Positions 32,964 through 43,781 are shown, counted from the first letter of the stretch. The stretch: 64,000 nucleotides of DNA from Spiroplasma poulsonii (GCF_009866525.1 NZ_CM020866.1:436260-500259); one strand, 5' to 3'. Notes: generated by a model from the sequence alone, not told the origin. Numbers and translations are program-made.

Positions 32964-33674
32964 ATGACACCACATATTAATGCCAAAAAAGAAGATATTG
33001 CTAAGACAGTTTTGATGCCCGGTGATCCATTACGAGCTAAATTTATTGCGGAAACTTTTTTAGAAAATGTAAAATTAGTAAATGAAATTAGAAATATGTA
33101 TATGTATACGGGGACTTATCAGAATAAACCAATTACAATTGCTGGAAGCGGAATGGGTTGTCCAAGTATTGGGATTTATTCGTATGAATTATTTAAATTT
33201 TATGATGTTGATAATATTATTCGGATTGGTTCAGCTGGAAGTTATGATGCAGCATTAAAAGTTTATGATATTGTTAATGTAATGGGAGCTTATGGCGAAA
33301 ATAATTTTGCTGAAATTGTTGCTGGAGTTAATGATAAAGTTCTTCAAGCTTCACAAGATATTTTTGAAACAATTGAAGAAGTTGCTCAAGCAGCTAAGAT
33401 TAAGACCTATCCTGGCATTGTCCATTCTTCTGATGTTTTTTATCGTAAAAATGCAGATGATTGAAAGAAGATTAAAGCTGAATATAATGCGGTTTGTGTT
33501 GAAATGGAATCATTTGCTTTGTTTGCTAATGCGTTAGCATTAAATAAAAAAGCAGCAACATTATTAACGATTTCAGATTCGTTTATTTCAGGTGAAGTTA
33601 CCTCTGCTACTGAACGCCAAAATAATTTTCACCAGATGGTTGAATTAGCATTACAAAGTGCAATTAAATTATAA
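32964..33674 (+). CDS. deoD: purine nucleoside phosphorylase, DeoD type
   Basis: 236 aa. It cleaves purine nucleosides with phosphate. Signatures: TPHINAKKEDIAKTVLMPGDPLRAK, IRIGSAGSYD and the active-site VEMESFALFANA. TGA at 33460-33462 is Trp. GAGGAG precedes the ATG. With hpt and guaA it is part of purine salvage in a cell that probably cannot make purines. Confidence 0.95.
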
Positions 33675-33694
33675 AAACAAAAAGGAGATAAATA

Positions 33695-35061
33695 ATGACG
33701 ACAGTTTTACAATTATATCAAGATCAGATTCAAAATCAAAGTGAAATTACGATTTTAGGATGAGTGCGTTCAAATCGTAGTAGTGGAAAATTAGGGTTTC
33801 TAGTTGTTAATGATGGAACTATTTTTGACAATTTTCAAATTGTTTATAAGGCGGAACAATTAACTAATTTTTTAGAACTTAGTGGCGTACGTGTTTCATC
33901 GGCAGTAAAAGTTACCGGAAAGTTTTGTTTAACGCCAACTGCAAAGCAACAATTTGAAATTCAAGCAAGTAACATTGAAATTCTTGACCAAGCAAGTGAA
34001 GATTACCCGTTACAAAAAAAAAACACACTTATGAATATTTACGTGAAATTGCACATTTACGAGCAAAAACTAATACTTTTAATGCAATTTTTCGAATTCG
34101 TAGCAGCAGTGCTTTTGCAATTCACGAATTCTTTAACAAAAATAATTTTATTTATGTTCATACTCCAATTATTACAGGGAATGATGCTGAAGGAGCTGGT
34201 GAATCATTTGTTGTTACAACAAGAACCGATGATCATTATGCCGAAGATTTCTTTGGCAAAAAAGCTAGTTTAACCGTTTCTGGCCAACTTCATGCTGAAG
34301 GGTTTGCGCAAGCCTTTCGTCAAGTTTATACTTTTGGCCCAACCTTTCGGGCAGAAAATTCTAACACAACAAAACATGCTGCCGAATTTTGAATGATTGA
34401 ACCAGAAGTTGCGTTTATTGATTTAACCGAGAATATGGACTTAATTGAAACAATGGTGAAATATATTATTAATTATTTATTCAATAATAATCATCGTGAA
34501 CTTGCGTTCTTAAATGATAATGGTGATGATCAGTTACTAACAAGATTACAAAATGTTGTTGATAATCAATTTGTGCGACTTTCATATACCGAAGCAATTA
34601 CAATTTTACAAACAGCAGTAAAGAATGGTCATAAATTTGATAATGCTGATATTTTTTGGGGAATGGATTTACAAACTGAACATGAAAGATATTTATGTGA
34701 ACAAGAAACTAAGAAACCAACGTTTTTATTTAACTATCCAAAAGAGATTAAAGCTTTTTATATGAAAGTTAATGATGATAATAAAACAGTCGCTGCTTGT
34801 GATTTACTGGTGCCAGGAATTGGAGAATTAGTAGGAGGAAGTGTTCGGGAAAATAGTTATGATAAGATTATTGCTCGTTGTCACGAATTAAAAATTCCAA
34901 CAACAGATTTACAATGGTACTTAGATTTACGAAAATATGGTTATTATAAAAGTGCTGGGTTTGGACTTGGATTTGAACGTTTGGTAATGTATGTGACCGG
35001 AGCGTTGAATATTCGTGATGTGATTCCTTTCCCGCGTACTCCACGTAATTTATTATTTTAA
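33695..35061 (+). CDS. asnS: asparaginyl-tRNA synthetase, frame broken at a poly-A run
   Basis: Restored length about 455 aa. The N-terminal OB anticodon-binding domain ([18 protein letters not shown]) is intact to ...EDYPLQKK near 34015. Then ten A (34014-34023) leave the frame one base short: eleven A would continue into [16 protein letters not shown] and the rest of the class II core (FRAEN motif 2, [13 protein letters not shown] motif 3), which is open to 35061. AsnRS is normally essential here, so either polymerase slippage at A10 rescues expression or the base count is a sequencing error. Confidence 0.9.
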
Positions 35062-35182
35062 TCTGATGCATACAAAAATTTTATTTAACAATAAAATTTT
35101 TTTCTGCTATAATTTTTGCATTGCATAGATAAAGAAATATATTATTTAACTTAGTTATTTTTTATATGAAAGGAATATATAA

Positions 35183-35500
35183 ATGAACGAAGTTATTAAG
35201 CAATTACGGATTTATAAAGGTTTGACCCAGCGTGAATTAGCAAAGATATCTGGCTTACAACAATCAACAATTTGTCGAATTGAAAAAGATTGTTCAAAAA
35301 CTAGTTGAAATAAAATTTTAAAATTACTAGTTGCATTAAAATTAGATGTTAAAAAATTTATTGATAAACTGTCGACATATAATGAAAGTAAAGTATATGA
35401 ATTTTTATCCTTAATTATTGATAATCCCAAAATTCGTAAAGAACTTGATCAAAGCCCACGAGTATTAGCATTAAAGGTTTTACGAATTTTTACTAATTAA
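35183..35500 (+). CDS. Xre-family helix-turn-helix protein
   Basis: 105 aa. Residues about 5-58 form a Cro/C1-type DNA-binding domain (LRIYKGLTQRELAKISGLQQSTICRIEK). The remaining 45 residues are helical and undefined. AAGGAATA lies upstream. A weak hairpin AAGACC/GGTCTT (35561-35577) follows at some distance. Target unknown. Confidence 0.82.
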
Positions 35501-35612
35501 TTTAAAATAGTTAAATAATATTGTTTTACCGTGCAGTTGAATTAACTATGAAGAAAAAAGAAGACCATAAGGGTCTTTTATGTTTTTCTGTTTTGTTTTT
35601 GTAAATTAGTGA

Positions 35613-35618
35613 TATAAT
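35613..35618 (+). promoter_or_regulatory. -10 box of zinc-ribbon gene pair
   Basis: TATAAT 29 bases before the ATG at 35647. No strong ribosome site is seen between them, so the leader is short. Confidence 0.45.
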
Positions 35619-35646
35619 AATAAAGAATAGCTATTAATGTCGTAGA

Positions 35647-36150
35647 ATGAGGAATAATAGAGTGAATTGGGATTATTATTTTATTTTTGATGGAAATGGA
35701 ACAACACAAACATTGCGTTGCATTTGCAAAACAGCTGCTGATGCAAAGGAAGCTTTGGAAGATTGTTATTTAGATAATAAATATAATACTGATATTGTTA
35801 AGCAAATTTCATTTTGTTTAATCTTTACCTTTGATAATACAACGGATAATTATGAATTGAATAAACGGGCAACAGAAGAATTTATTAAAGAATTATCGGT
35901 TTGTCAACAATGTAATCGGGTAAAAAGTAAATTAGATCGTAATCAACTTTGTTCAGAATGTGAAAGCGAATTAGCAGGAATTGAAACCTTTCAATGTGAC
36001 TTGTGTAAAAAACATCGTCTTGTTCGTGATGATTTTAACCGTGAATTATTCGGAAAATTATTAGTTAATAATAAAGAATATCTTATTTGTTTTAAATGTG
36101 CAGCGCAAAATTATCCGCTTCCAAGACAACAAGAAAGGATGGAAACATAG
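35647..36150 (+). CDS. zinc-ribbon protein A of a tandem pair
   Basis: 167 aa. An N-terminal domain of about 85 residues (WDYYFIFDGNGTTQTLRC...) has no known relative I can name. It is followed by two cysteine pairs (CQQC, CSEC) and two more (CDLC, CFKC), a likely double zinc ribbon. The start at 35647 lacks a strong ribosome site and could lie further in. The stop overlaps the GTG of the next gene, which has the same architecture. Unknown role; nucleic-acid binding is plausible only. Confidence 0.65.
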   Translation: MRNNRVNWDYYFIFDGNGTTQTLRCICKTAADAKEALEDCYLDNKYNTDIVKQISFCLIFTFDNTTDNYELNKRATEEFIKELSVCQQCNRVKSKLDRNQLCSECESELAGIETFQCDLCKKHRLVRDDFNRELFGKLLVNNKEYLICFKCAAQNYPLPRQQERMET

Positions 36151-36626
36151 TGAATGAGACAAAAAATTTGTATATAGTGTTTTACACTGAAAATGCACTT
36201 TATCCAGATCAAGCTAAAGTTGCTAAAATTTTTACAAATCAAATAGAAGCTAACAAATATTTACTAACAAAAGTAACTTTAAATGGCAAGAAAGTTTCAA
36301 AAGATAATAAATGAATTTTAAAAGTTTATGTTTATGTTGGTTCAAATGATCGTTATGAATATTCAAAATGAAAAACAGGGCAGTTTAAAAATGACATTGG
36401 TAATTGTATTCATTGTCATGAATATTTTTTACGAGAAAATAATGTTAATATGTGTGAAAAGTGTTTGGGTCAAGTCAAACAAGGACTGAAGGAATGTGAA
36501 GTTTGTCATAATTTCTTTAATCCTGTTGGAATTAAATTTGTTTCAAATGGGGATGTTTTTCCATCGTTAGCTTGTCCTGATTGTTCTAAAACATTAATTA
36601 AAAATTTGCAAATTACAATTAAATAA
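36150..36626 (+). CDS. zinc-ribbon protein B of a tandem pair
   Basis: 158 aa from a GTG overlapping the previous stop, with AAAGGATGG upstream. N-terminal domain LYIVFYTENALYPDQAKV with two TGA(Trp) codons, then CIHC, CEKC, CEVC and CPDC pairs at roughly the spacing of the upstream gene. The two look like a tandem duplication that diverged. Base composition is like the neighbours. The 36627-36860 stretch holds no gene I can support. Confidence 0.7.
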
Positions 36627-36860
36627 TGAGAGGTATTTTAAAACCAAGAGATATTGTTATGACTGATTATTTTGATAAATTTTAATTAGTCACATCAGAG
36701 GTTTATGATTGATCTTAATAAATAATATAGCTTGGAAATACAGTTGAATTTTATTAAAAAAGGAACTATAAAAGTAATATCAATTAAAAAATAACATCGT
36801 AACAAAAATATTATAAAATATTAAGTAAAAATTAATTAATTTAATATCGGAGGTTTTTGT

Positions 36861-37535
36861 ATGTTTAAATGAAATAATAAAATTTTATTTTATGTTCGCT
36901 TAGGAGTTTTGTTATTAGTATTATCTTTTTTAATTGTTGATTTAGTTTTCACAATTATTGCTCCATTACCACAATTTAGTGCGTTAGGTTATGCAGAACG
37001 AGTATCAAATTATTATGCTTTTTTTACAACGCAAACAAATTATATTGTTGCAATGTATTTCTTTGTTTACTTATTTGAAAGTAAGTTTGCAAATCGTAGC
37101 CCGAGTTATTTAATAAAATTAGCAGTTACGAAATATATTACAATTACAATGCTAGTTTTTTGGTTAGGAATTTTTACCAATACCCAAGATGCTAACCAAT
37201 ATGATGCTTATTCATGAATATCAACAATTGTGTTACATTTAGTGATCCCAGTTAGTATAATTATTAGTTATATTTTAACATCAGGGAATTTTCAATATAA
37301 TCTTAAAAAACATCATAAATTAACATTATGATTAATTTTAATTTACCCAGTTTTGTATTTTATTATTATTTTAATTCGGGGAACATTACGTTATTTAGAC
37401 CATAGACCATCAAATACATGATATCCATATTTTTTCCTAAATGTTTATCAAGAATGAGGATGATTAATTTTAATCTTTTCTTTCATTTGCATTTTGGCAT
37501 TATTTGTTGGTTTACAATATTTATATATTTTTTAA
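36861..37535 (+). CDS. Pr6Pr-like six-helix membrane protein, possibly frameshifted near the end
   Basis: 224 aa with about six membrane segments; SNYYAFFTTQTNYIVA and the conserved Asp/Tyr/Trp/His stretch (DAYSWISTIVLHLVIP) resemble the Pr6Pr family. AGGAGG-like TCGGAGG precedes the ATG. It stops at TAA 37533-37535 right after the last helix. In the -1 frame an open tail of about 48 residues (NKLYRKYHGETLNKRVNEK...) continues to 37681, as if one T had been lost from TTTTTT at about 37528-37533. Whether the tail belongs is unproven. Confidence 0.7.
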
Positions 37536-38835
37536 ATAACAAATTATATCGTAAATATCATGGTGAAACATTGAATAAACGTGTTAATGAAAAAGTATTC
37601 GGAATTAAAGAAGAAAGTGTAACATTACAAAACAAAGATGTTTTCATACCACAAACATTATTAAATATTTTTTATCACTAAAATGGGTTTTAAAAAATAT
37701 TTTTATTTTGAACTAATATATTTAATTTTTTAACAAATTATCGTATTTCTTTTTTATTATTAAAGTTTATTAGTTTTGGTAGGGTGGTTGGGTTGTATAG
37801 AATAGAAGGAATATTAAATTATATATGCAAAAGTTGTTAGTGTTATTGGGTACAATAACAATTGTTGGAAGCGGAATCATAAATCTGACCGCAAATAGTA
37901 ATTTGATAGCAAACAAAGAAGGAATTATTAACAAGAATTTATCAGTTTTACAAAGTCCTGAATCTGAAACGGATGAAGTTGATTGAGATCAAGTTAATAA
38001 ATACTTTAAAGATTTAAATAAAAACTCTTCGAATAAAACTTCACGTGAAAAAGAGATGTTTAAATCAGTTAGTGAATTTGGTAAAAAAAGTGTAAAAAAA
38101 TATCAAAAAATGGGAGGACAACTATTTACGAATTTATTTGATATTATGATAAATGATTTTCGAACTGAATTTCCAGATTTTAAAAATTTGTATGACAAAA
38201 AAATCCAAAAAAATGAAGGAACTATGGCTTTTAGTTCAAATTCAGGGTTAAATTTTAATAATGATATTAATGTTGCATATAGTATCAGCAAAGATAAACA
38301 AGCTGCATTAGAATATTGAGATAAACTAAATGATATAAATTTAGGGTTTAAAACAGCAACTACTATTTTCGCAATTGCAGCCGCTGGTTTTTGAGCAGCG
38401 GCCTGATTTTTTGGGATTAGTGTACCGTGAACCATTGCGGCTACTGTTGTTGCGGCATCACTGGGTGTTACAACGGCGGGAATATCGTATTATTTAAATA
38501 TAAATAATGAGTACCAGAATAATCTTATTAAAAGTATTCGTGTTACTTTATCAATTAGAACATTAGCGCATAGTTTTTGAGATATTGTTTTTCCAATTTT
38601 AACCGCAAATGTCACTGTTGTTAGTGGAACATCGCTAATAATACCAGCTGTTACTGCTGTTTTAGCGACTACTTCTGCTTTTTTTGCTTGAATTTTAAGA
38701 ACGAGTATCTTTTTAGAAGCTGAAAATAATGAGAAAAATAAGTTAAAGTTAGAAGAAGAAAAATTAAACCCAAAAATAAATTTCAAAAAAATAGGAGCTA
38801 TGAGTACAGGGGGTACAACTGATCATTTTAATATT

Positions 38836-39911
38836 AGACTTCTTGCGATACCCTTTTTTATTAAAATATTATTATAAAATATAATTTATGAGGACATAAA
38901 AATATGAACAATAATAAATTTAATACTCTTAATGATAGAGAATGGTTAAGATTAACAGGAATAAAAAAATCCACTTTTAATAAAATGTTAGATATTTTAA
39001 AAGTTGCTGAAATAGAAAAATTTAAAAAAGGTGGTAAAACTAATAAATTATCATTAGAAAATAGATTATTGATGACTTTATTATATTGACGAGAATATCA
39101 GACTTATTTTCATCTTGGTAAAAGTTTTGATATTAGTGAGGCTAATTGTTATCGTAATATTAAGTGAATTGAAGATATTTTAATTAAAAACTCTGATTTT
39201 CAACAACTTGCTGGTAAAAAAGCACTAATAAATGATTATTTTAATGATAAAACTATTATTATTGATGCTACCGAAACTCCAATCCAACGCCCAAAAAAAG
39301 ACAAAAACAATCTTATTCTGGTAAAAAGAAAAAACACACGATCAAAACACAAGTAATTATCGAACAAGAAACCAAAAAAATTATTGCAACAAGTTTTTCG
39401 CTCGGAAAAAAACATGATTATGCTTTATTTAAAGAATCAAAAATCCCAATTTTAAAAAATACCAAATTAATAGTTGATAGTGGTTATCAAGGAATACAAA
39501 AAAATCACAATAATGTTCTAATACCTACAAAGAAAACAAAGAAAACAAAGAAAAACCCTTTAAACAAAGAACAAAAGCAATATAATAGACTAGTTTCAAA
39601 AATGAGAATTATTATTGAAAATATTTTTGCTATTCTTAAAAAATTTAAAATTATTACAGAAAAATATCGTAATCGAAGAAAAAGATTTGGTTTAAGATTT
39701 AATTTAATTGCCTCAATTTATAATTTACAATTATTATATTTAACATAAAATATTTATTTAAAATTAAATAATTTAAATAATAAATTAATTTTTCGTTGTG
39801 GAAAAATATTAAATTTTTAAATAAAAAACATAATTAATTAAAATTATATTTTTCTATTAGTATCTTTTTTACAAATATTTACAATTTTTTAACAAGTAAT
39901 GCAAGAAGTCT
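38836..39911 (+). mobile_element. IS5-like element, copy 3
   Basis: 1076 bp, plus orientation, with ATT duplications at 38833-38835 and 39912-39914. It is 9 bp longer than the others because an AAAACAAAG unit is repeated in the KKTKKNPL region, adding three codons in frame. Confidence 0.93.
38904..39748 (+). CDS. IS5-like transposase (orfA/orfB, -1 frameshift)
   Basis: Same layout as copy 2, with the A7-G slip site retained and all DDE motifs present. orfB has three extra residues (Lys-Thr-Lys type repeat) before the final Glu domain, in a Lys-rich linker that probably tolerates length change. Confidence 0.86.
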
Positions 39912-40407
39912 ATTAAGTTATTTAAATGAACTGATTATGCAACTTCATGAGAAGAGTTTCTGAAATATTATGATTATATTAATTTAAATAATTCAGTTGT
40001 TGCGGCTGGTGGTCAAGGAGCAACTATTCAGCGAAAAATATTAAAGTATCAACAAAATTAATTGGTTCTTCAAAAATTGATAAGAATAATTGATCTAGTC
40101 GGCAACCCATTTACCTTAAACAAGAACTAATAAATTATGAATATAGATTTATTGTCGCTCATCAAACATCACGAATTGATATGTATTTATATCGTAGTGG
40201 CAAAGAAATTCATGCTCTTTTATGCATTATAACACAAAGTGTGAATGCTATTTATCGAGTATGAAATTTGTTGAAAGTTTCATCATTTGATGTTACAAAT
40301 AAAGATTTTTATGAGCCAAATGACATAAATGATTGATGAAAAAATATAATTAAAGGAATACTAGGATAAAATTAGAAATTTAATATTATTAAATATTTAT
40401 TAAAATT

Positions 40408-40437
40408 AAAACTTTGCTTTATAAAGCAAAGTTTTTT
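40408..40437 (+). terminator. terminator after broken membrane-protein gene
   Basis: AAAACTTTGCTTTAT folds on ATAAAGCAAAGTTTT and is followed by a T run. Confidence 0.85.
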
Positions 40438-40440
40438 TAT

Positions 40441-40554
40441 TTAAATAATTTAGTTGCTGAGGTTGGAAGACAAGGGAAAACAATTAAACGAAAAAATATT
40501 AAATTACCAACTATTTTTGTTCAATTTTTATTAATTGAAAAAGTGTTAAGTTAA
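40441..40554 (+). pseudogene. remnant related to the upstream broken gene
   Basis: Reads LNNLVAEVGRQGKTIKRKNIK in one frame, closely like the INLNNSVVAAGGQGATIQRK stretch at about 39985-40045. It has no start or ribosome site and ends quickly. This looks like the leftover of a second, tandem copy of the same family. The rest of 40555-40646 holds only the rpsP leader. Confidence 0.55.
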
Positions 40555-40646
40555 AAAAATTGACTCTTTTTTTATTTAAGGTATGATATATAGGATGTTA
40601 AGTTTCATAGTTTAACAGGAAAAGAGAATTAGAAAGGAAAAAATTG

Positions 40647-40934
40647 ATGGTAAAATTACGTTTAAAAAGAACAGGTAAAAAGAAAGCGGCTTTTTATCGG
40701 ATTGTTGCAACAGATGCTCGTGTCAAACGTGATGGAGAATATATTGAATTAATTGGAACATATAATCCTTTAAATGGTGATGTAAAAATTGATCAAGATA
40801 TTGCTTATAAATGATTATCAACAGGAGCGCAACCAACCGATACAGTTCGTAATTTATTAAGTAAAGAAGGTTTAATGACTAAGTTACATAATGAAAGACA
40901 AGTTTCAAAACCCAAAAAAAGCACAAAAAAATAG
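40647..40934 (+). CDS. rpsP: 30S ribosomal protein S16
   Basis: 95 aa. [20 protein letters not shown] and the [20 protein letters not shown] box are S16 signatures. AGAAAGG precedes the ATG. It begins an rpsP-khpA-rimM-trmD-rplS operon with tight spacing, the usual order in Firmicutes. Confidence 0.97.
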
Positions 40935-40964
40935 CTGTTGTTTAAAGTTACAACAATAAACAAT

Positions 40965-41216
40965 ATGTATATTACAGAACTTAAAAATTTAATTGAACCG
41001 TTAATTTCTCAAGACAATAACGAATTATATTATGAGATTCGACAATTGCCAGAAACAAAAACATGTGAAATTAATTTATTAGTAATGTGTAGTGAAGAAG
41101 TTTTTGGGTATGTTGTTGGTAAATCAGGTTTAATTGCTAATAGTTTACGAACATTATTAAATATTAGAGGGCAATTTGATCAACATAAAGTTAATATTAA
41201 ATTTGAGGTTTTTTAA
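40965..41216 (+). CDS. khpA: KH-domain RNA-binding protein KhpA
   Basis: 83 aa from the ATG at 40965; an in-frame TTG at 40938 is the alternative start and neither has a strong ribosome site. A single KH fold with the GYVVGKSGLIAN GxxG-type loop. KhpA pairs with KhpB (Jag) in other Firmicutes, affecting division and RNA stability. Position between rpsP and rimM agrees. Confidence 0.88.
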   Translation: MYITELKNLIEPLISQDNNELYYEIRQLPETKTCEINLLVMCSEEVFGYVVGKSGLIANSLRTLLNIRGQFDQHKVNIKFEVF

Positions 41217-41708
41217 ATGAAAGATTTATTAAAAATTTTTAAGATTAATAAACCGCATGCAATTAAGGGGGAAGTTAAGGCAACTTTATTAATTAACATT
41301 AAGGATGTAGAACAGTTAGTTAATAAGGTAATGTTTCTTCAGTTGCCGCTGCTTTATCAACCAGTAACATTAATTAAAATTACACTTACTAATCATAGTT
41401 ATATTCTTAAATTTAAAGAATTTAATAATATTAATGAAGTGTTAGCTTTTAAAGAATGTTATTTGTTATGCCAAAAGGCGGATTTGGAATTAGCAACAGT
41501 TATTAGTCAAGAGGATTTAACTAATTTTAAAGTTTTTTATCAGGATGTTGTAATTGGAACATTATCACATCAATTTGAAACAAAAGCACATGTTGTTTTT
41601 GAAATTCAAAAAACTGATCAAACAAAGATGATGATTCCATATATTGATGAATATGTTGAACAAATTGATTTGATTCAGCAAAAAGTAATTTTAAAAAAGG
41701 TGATTTAA
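41217..41708 (+). CDS. rimM: 16S rRNA processing protein RimM
   Basis: 163 aa; helps mature the 30S head near S19. FKINKPHAIKGEVKA is the RimM start motif and the second half is the PRC barrel (DVVIGTL, MIPYIDEYV). It starts on the base after khpA stops and abuts trmD. Confidence 0.94.
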   Translation: MKDLLKIFKINKPHAIKGEVKATLLINIKDVEQLVNKVMFLQLPLLYQPVTLIKITLTNHSYILKFKEFNNINEVLAFKECYLLCQKADLELATVISQEDLTNFKVFYQDVVIGTLSHQFETKAHVVFEIQKTDQTKMMIPYIDEYVEQIDLIQQKVILKKVI

Positions 41709-42434
41709 ATGAAACAGTTTACAGTATTGACTTTGTTCCCGGAAATGTTTAATAATTTTTTAACAACATCAATTATTGAAAAAGCTTTAGCAAAGAAACT
41801 AATTGCAATTAATATTGTCAATCTTCGGGATTATAGTGTTGGTAAACATCACCAAGTTGATGATTATCAATATGGCGGTGGTGAAGGAATGGTCCTAATG
41901 ATTGAACCATTAGTTAAAGCCATTAAAGCGCACCAAACTAAAAATAGTATTACTATTTTATTATCACCTCAGGGAAAACAATATCGTCAACAGCAAGCTC
42001 AACAGTTGGCAAAACAAGAGCAGGATTTAATCTTGATTTGTGGTCATTATGAGGGTTTTGATGAAAGAATTTTACATTATGTTGATTATGAATTATCAAT
42101 TGGAGATTATGTTTTAACTGGTGGTGAATTAGCAAGTATGATTGTGATTGATAGTGTTGCAAGACTATGCAGTGATGTTATTAATGCACAGTCACATCTC
42201 AATGATTCTTTTACAAACAATCTCTTAGATTATCCCGTTTATACAAATCCAGTTGCATATGATGGACATCTTGTGCCTGAGGTTTTGTTAAGCGGTCATC
42301 ATCAAAACATTGCACAGTGACGAGAATATGAGGCATTAAAAAAAACTTGATTAAAACGACCAGATTTATTATTAAAAATGACTTTAACACCACAACAAGA
42401 AATTTTATTAACAAAAATTAAAAATGAAAAATAA
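41709..42434 (+). CDS. trmD: tRNA (guanine-N1)-methyltransferase TrmD
   Basis: 241 aa SPOUT enzyme making m1G37. Motifs: FTVLTLFPEMF, YGGGEGMVLMIEP, ICGHYEGFDERI and the knot SIGDYVLTGGELA. Trp are TGA near the C-terminus. AAAAAGGTGATTTAA lies upstream within rimM. Confidence 0.97.
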
Positions 42435-42469
42435 AATAGGTTTATTAACCATAGAAAGGAAGAACAGCT

Positions 42470-42826
42470 ATGAATATGCGTTTAACAGAAGAAATTACAA
42501 AGGATCAACTTCGTGCTGATTTACCTGAGTTTTCTTCAGGAGATACTATCAAGGTTCACTATAAAATTCAGGAAGGAAATAAATTTAGAATCCAAGTTTT
42601 TGAAGGAGTAGTAATTAAGTTACAAGGTAGTGTCATTACTAAATCAGTTACAATTCGTAAAATTAGTAATGGTGCTGGGGTTGAAAGAAATTTTCCACTA
42701 CATTCACCTTTAATTGATAAAATTGAAGTTGTAAAATATGGGCGTGTTCGTCGTGCTCGTATTTACTATATGCGAAATCGTGTTGGTAAAGCTGCACGGA
42801 TTAAGGAAATCATTAAAACTAAATAA
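42470..42826 (+). CDS. rplS: 50S ribosomal protein L19
   Basis: 118 aa. [26 protein letters not shown] and [20 protein letters not shown] are L19 signatures. GAAAGGAAG precedes the ATG; a hairpin follows, closing the operon. Confidence 0.97.
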   Translation: MNMRLTEEITKDQLRADLPEFSSGDTIKVHYKIQEGNKFRIQVFEGVVIKLQGSVITKSVTIRKISNGAGVERNFPLHSPLIDKIEVVKYGRVRRARIYYMRNRVGKAARIKEIIKTK

Positions 42827-42828
42827 AT

Positions 42829-42855
42829 TAAAAAGGCTGTTAAAGTCTTTTTAAT
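42829..42855 (+). terminator. terminator after rplS
   Basis: TTAAAAAGGCT pairs with AGTCTTTTTAA (one G-U) around GTTAA; the 3' arm supplies the T run. Confidence 0.7.
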
Positions 42856-42891
42856 TTCTACTAAATTATAAAACAAGGAGGAAACACAATT

Positions 42892-43740
42892 ATGTGTGAC
42901 AAGACAATTGCAATCCCAAGTGAATTTATTAAAAATAATAAAAGAGTTGATAAACTAGCAGCAACAGCAGATGTTATTATTGAAGTTGTTGATGCAAGAG
43001 TTGCGTACTCTGGTGCTAACCTTTTAAATTATGCAAAATTAGAACATGTAAAAAGAATAATCCTTTTTTCAAATACACAAAAAGCTGATGTGGAACAAAC
43101 AAAAAAATGAATGAAATATTATTATGGGCAAGGAATTTACTGTCAAATGTTATTAAGTCCTGACCAGCAAAGCGAAGAACAATATCAACAGTGTTTAAAA
43201 GGGTTTCATGCCTTTTTAAAAGATTATGTTGATAAAAAAATATTAATTATTAGTTTACCGCATAGTAATAAAGAAATTTTATTAGCAAAACTATTTAACA
43301 ATAGTGAAAGCTTTGAAAAAGCAAAATTAGCATTATTTGGTCGTGAGAAAGTTCATCGTTATAATAATGTTGAATTCATTGACACAGCACCGATTACCGG
43401 TGTTAATTTCAAAACACCTAATGTTTATTGAAATACCCAAATTTTAGGAATTTTTAATATTGAAGAAAACACAGAAGTTGTGGCCATTAAAGCCTTTAAA
43501 TTATTATTAACAAAATATCAAGCAAAATTAGAAACAGCATATAGTGTTAATGTTCAATTAAAATCTTCGGTTGATGAACTTGTGAAAGAATTTATTAAAT
43601 TAAAGTCAGCTAATGTTTCATTGCCAGAAGGCGAAACAACCGATAATTTATTACTTTGTGCTGATTTTTTAGCAGATCTTCAAAATGGGAAAAAAATCCC
43701 AGCAATTTCGTTAGAATGAGTTGAGGACTATTTTAAATAA
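42892..43740 (+). CDS. degenerate RbgA-like (YlqF) paralogue
   Basis: 282 aa. The N-terminus VDKLAATADVIIEVVDARVAYSGANLL matches the start of RbgA. The expected NKxD motif is SNTQKAD and the P-loop position reads ISLPHSNKEILLAKL, so no functional GTP site is visible. Sits just upstream of a complete rbgA with similar length, so it looks like a duplicate that has lost catalysis. TGA is Trp. GGAGGAA precedes the ATG. A role as a partner of RbgA or in ribosome assembly is only inference. Confidence 0.75.
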
Positions 43741-43781
43741 TAATTATATAAAGGAAAACATTAAGAAGGGAGAAAAAGAAG

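Larger units (their letters stand above)
37825..40369 (+). pseudogene. membrane protein, split by IS copy 3 and frameshifted
   Basis: 5' part 37825-38835 encodes a signal-like start (MQKLLVLLGTITIVGSGII) and two hydrophobic hairpins around residues 180-275. It rejoins after the IS in frame (HFNIKLFKW...). At about 40033, CGAAAAATATT has one A too few: frame 1 stops at ...KYQQN, while the next frame continues to TAA 40367-40369 (KNIKVSTKLIGSSK ... IIKGILG). The resemblance of 40441-40510 to this junction supports AAAAAA as original. Function unknown; perhaps a secreted or membrane-anchored Spiroplasma-specific protein. Confidence 0.7.

Noticed and set aside
33292-33537. 81-aa plus-strand ORF inside deoD
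   Set aside because: Lies in another frame of the intact deoD gene, Lys/Leu-rich with no start signal.
37418-37681. 87-aa ORF as a separate gene
   Set aside because: Its first half is the wrong frame of membrane helices; only the last 48 codons look protein-like and fit better as the shifted tail of the upstream gene.
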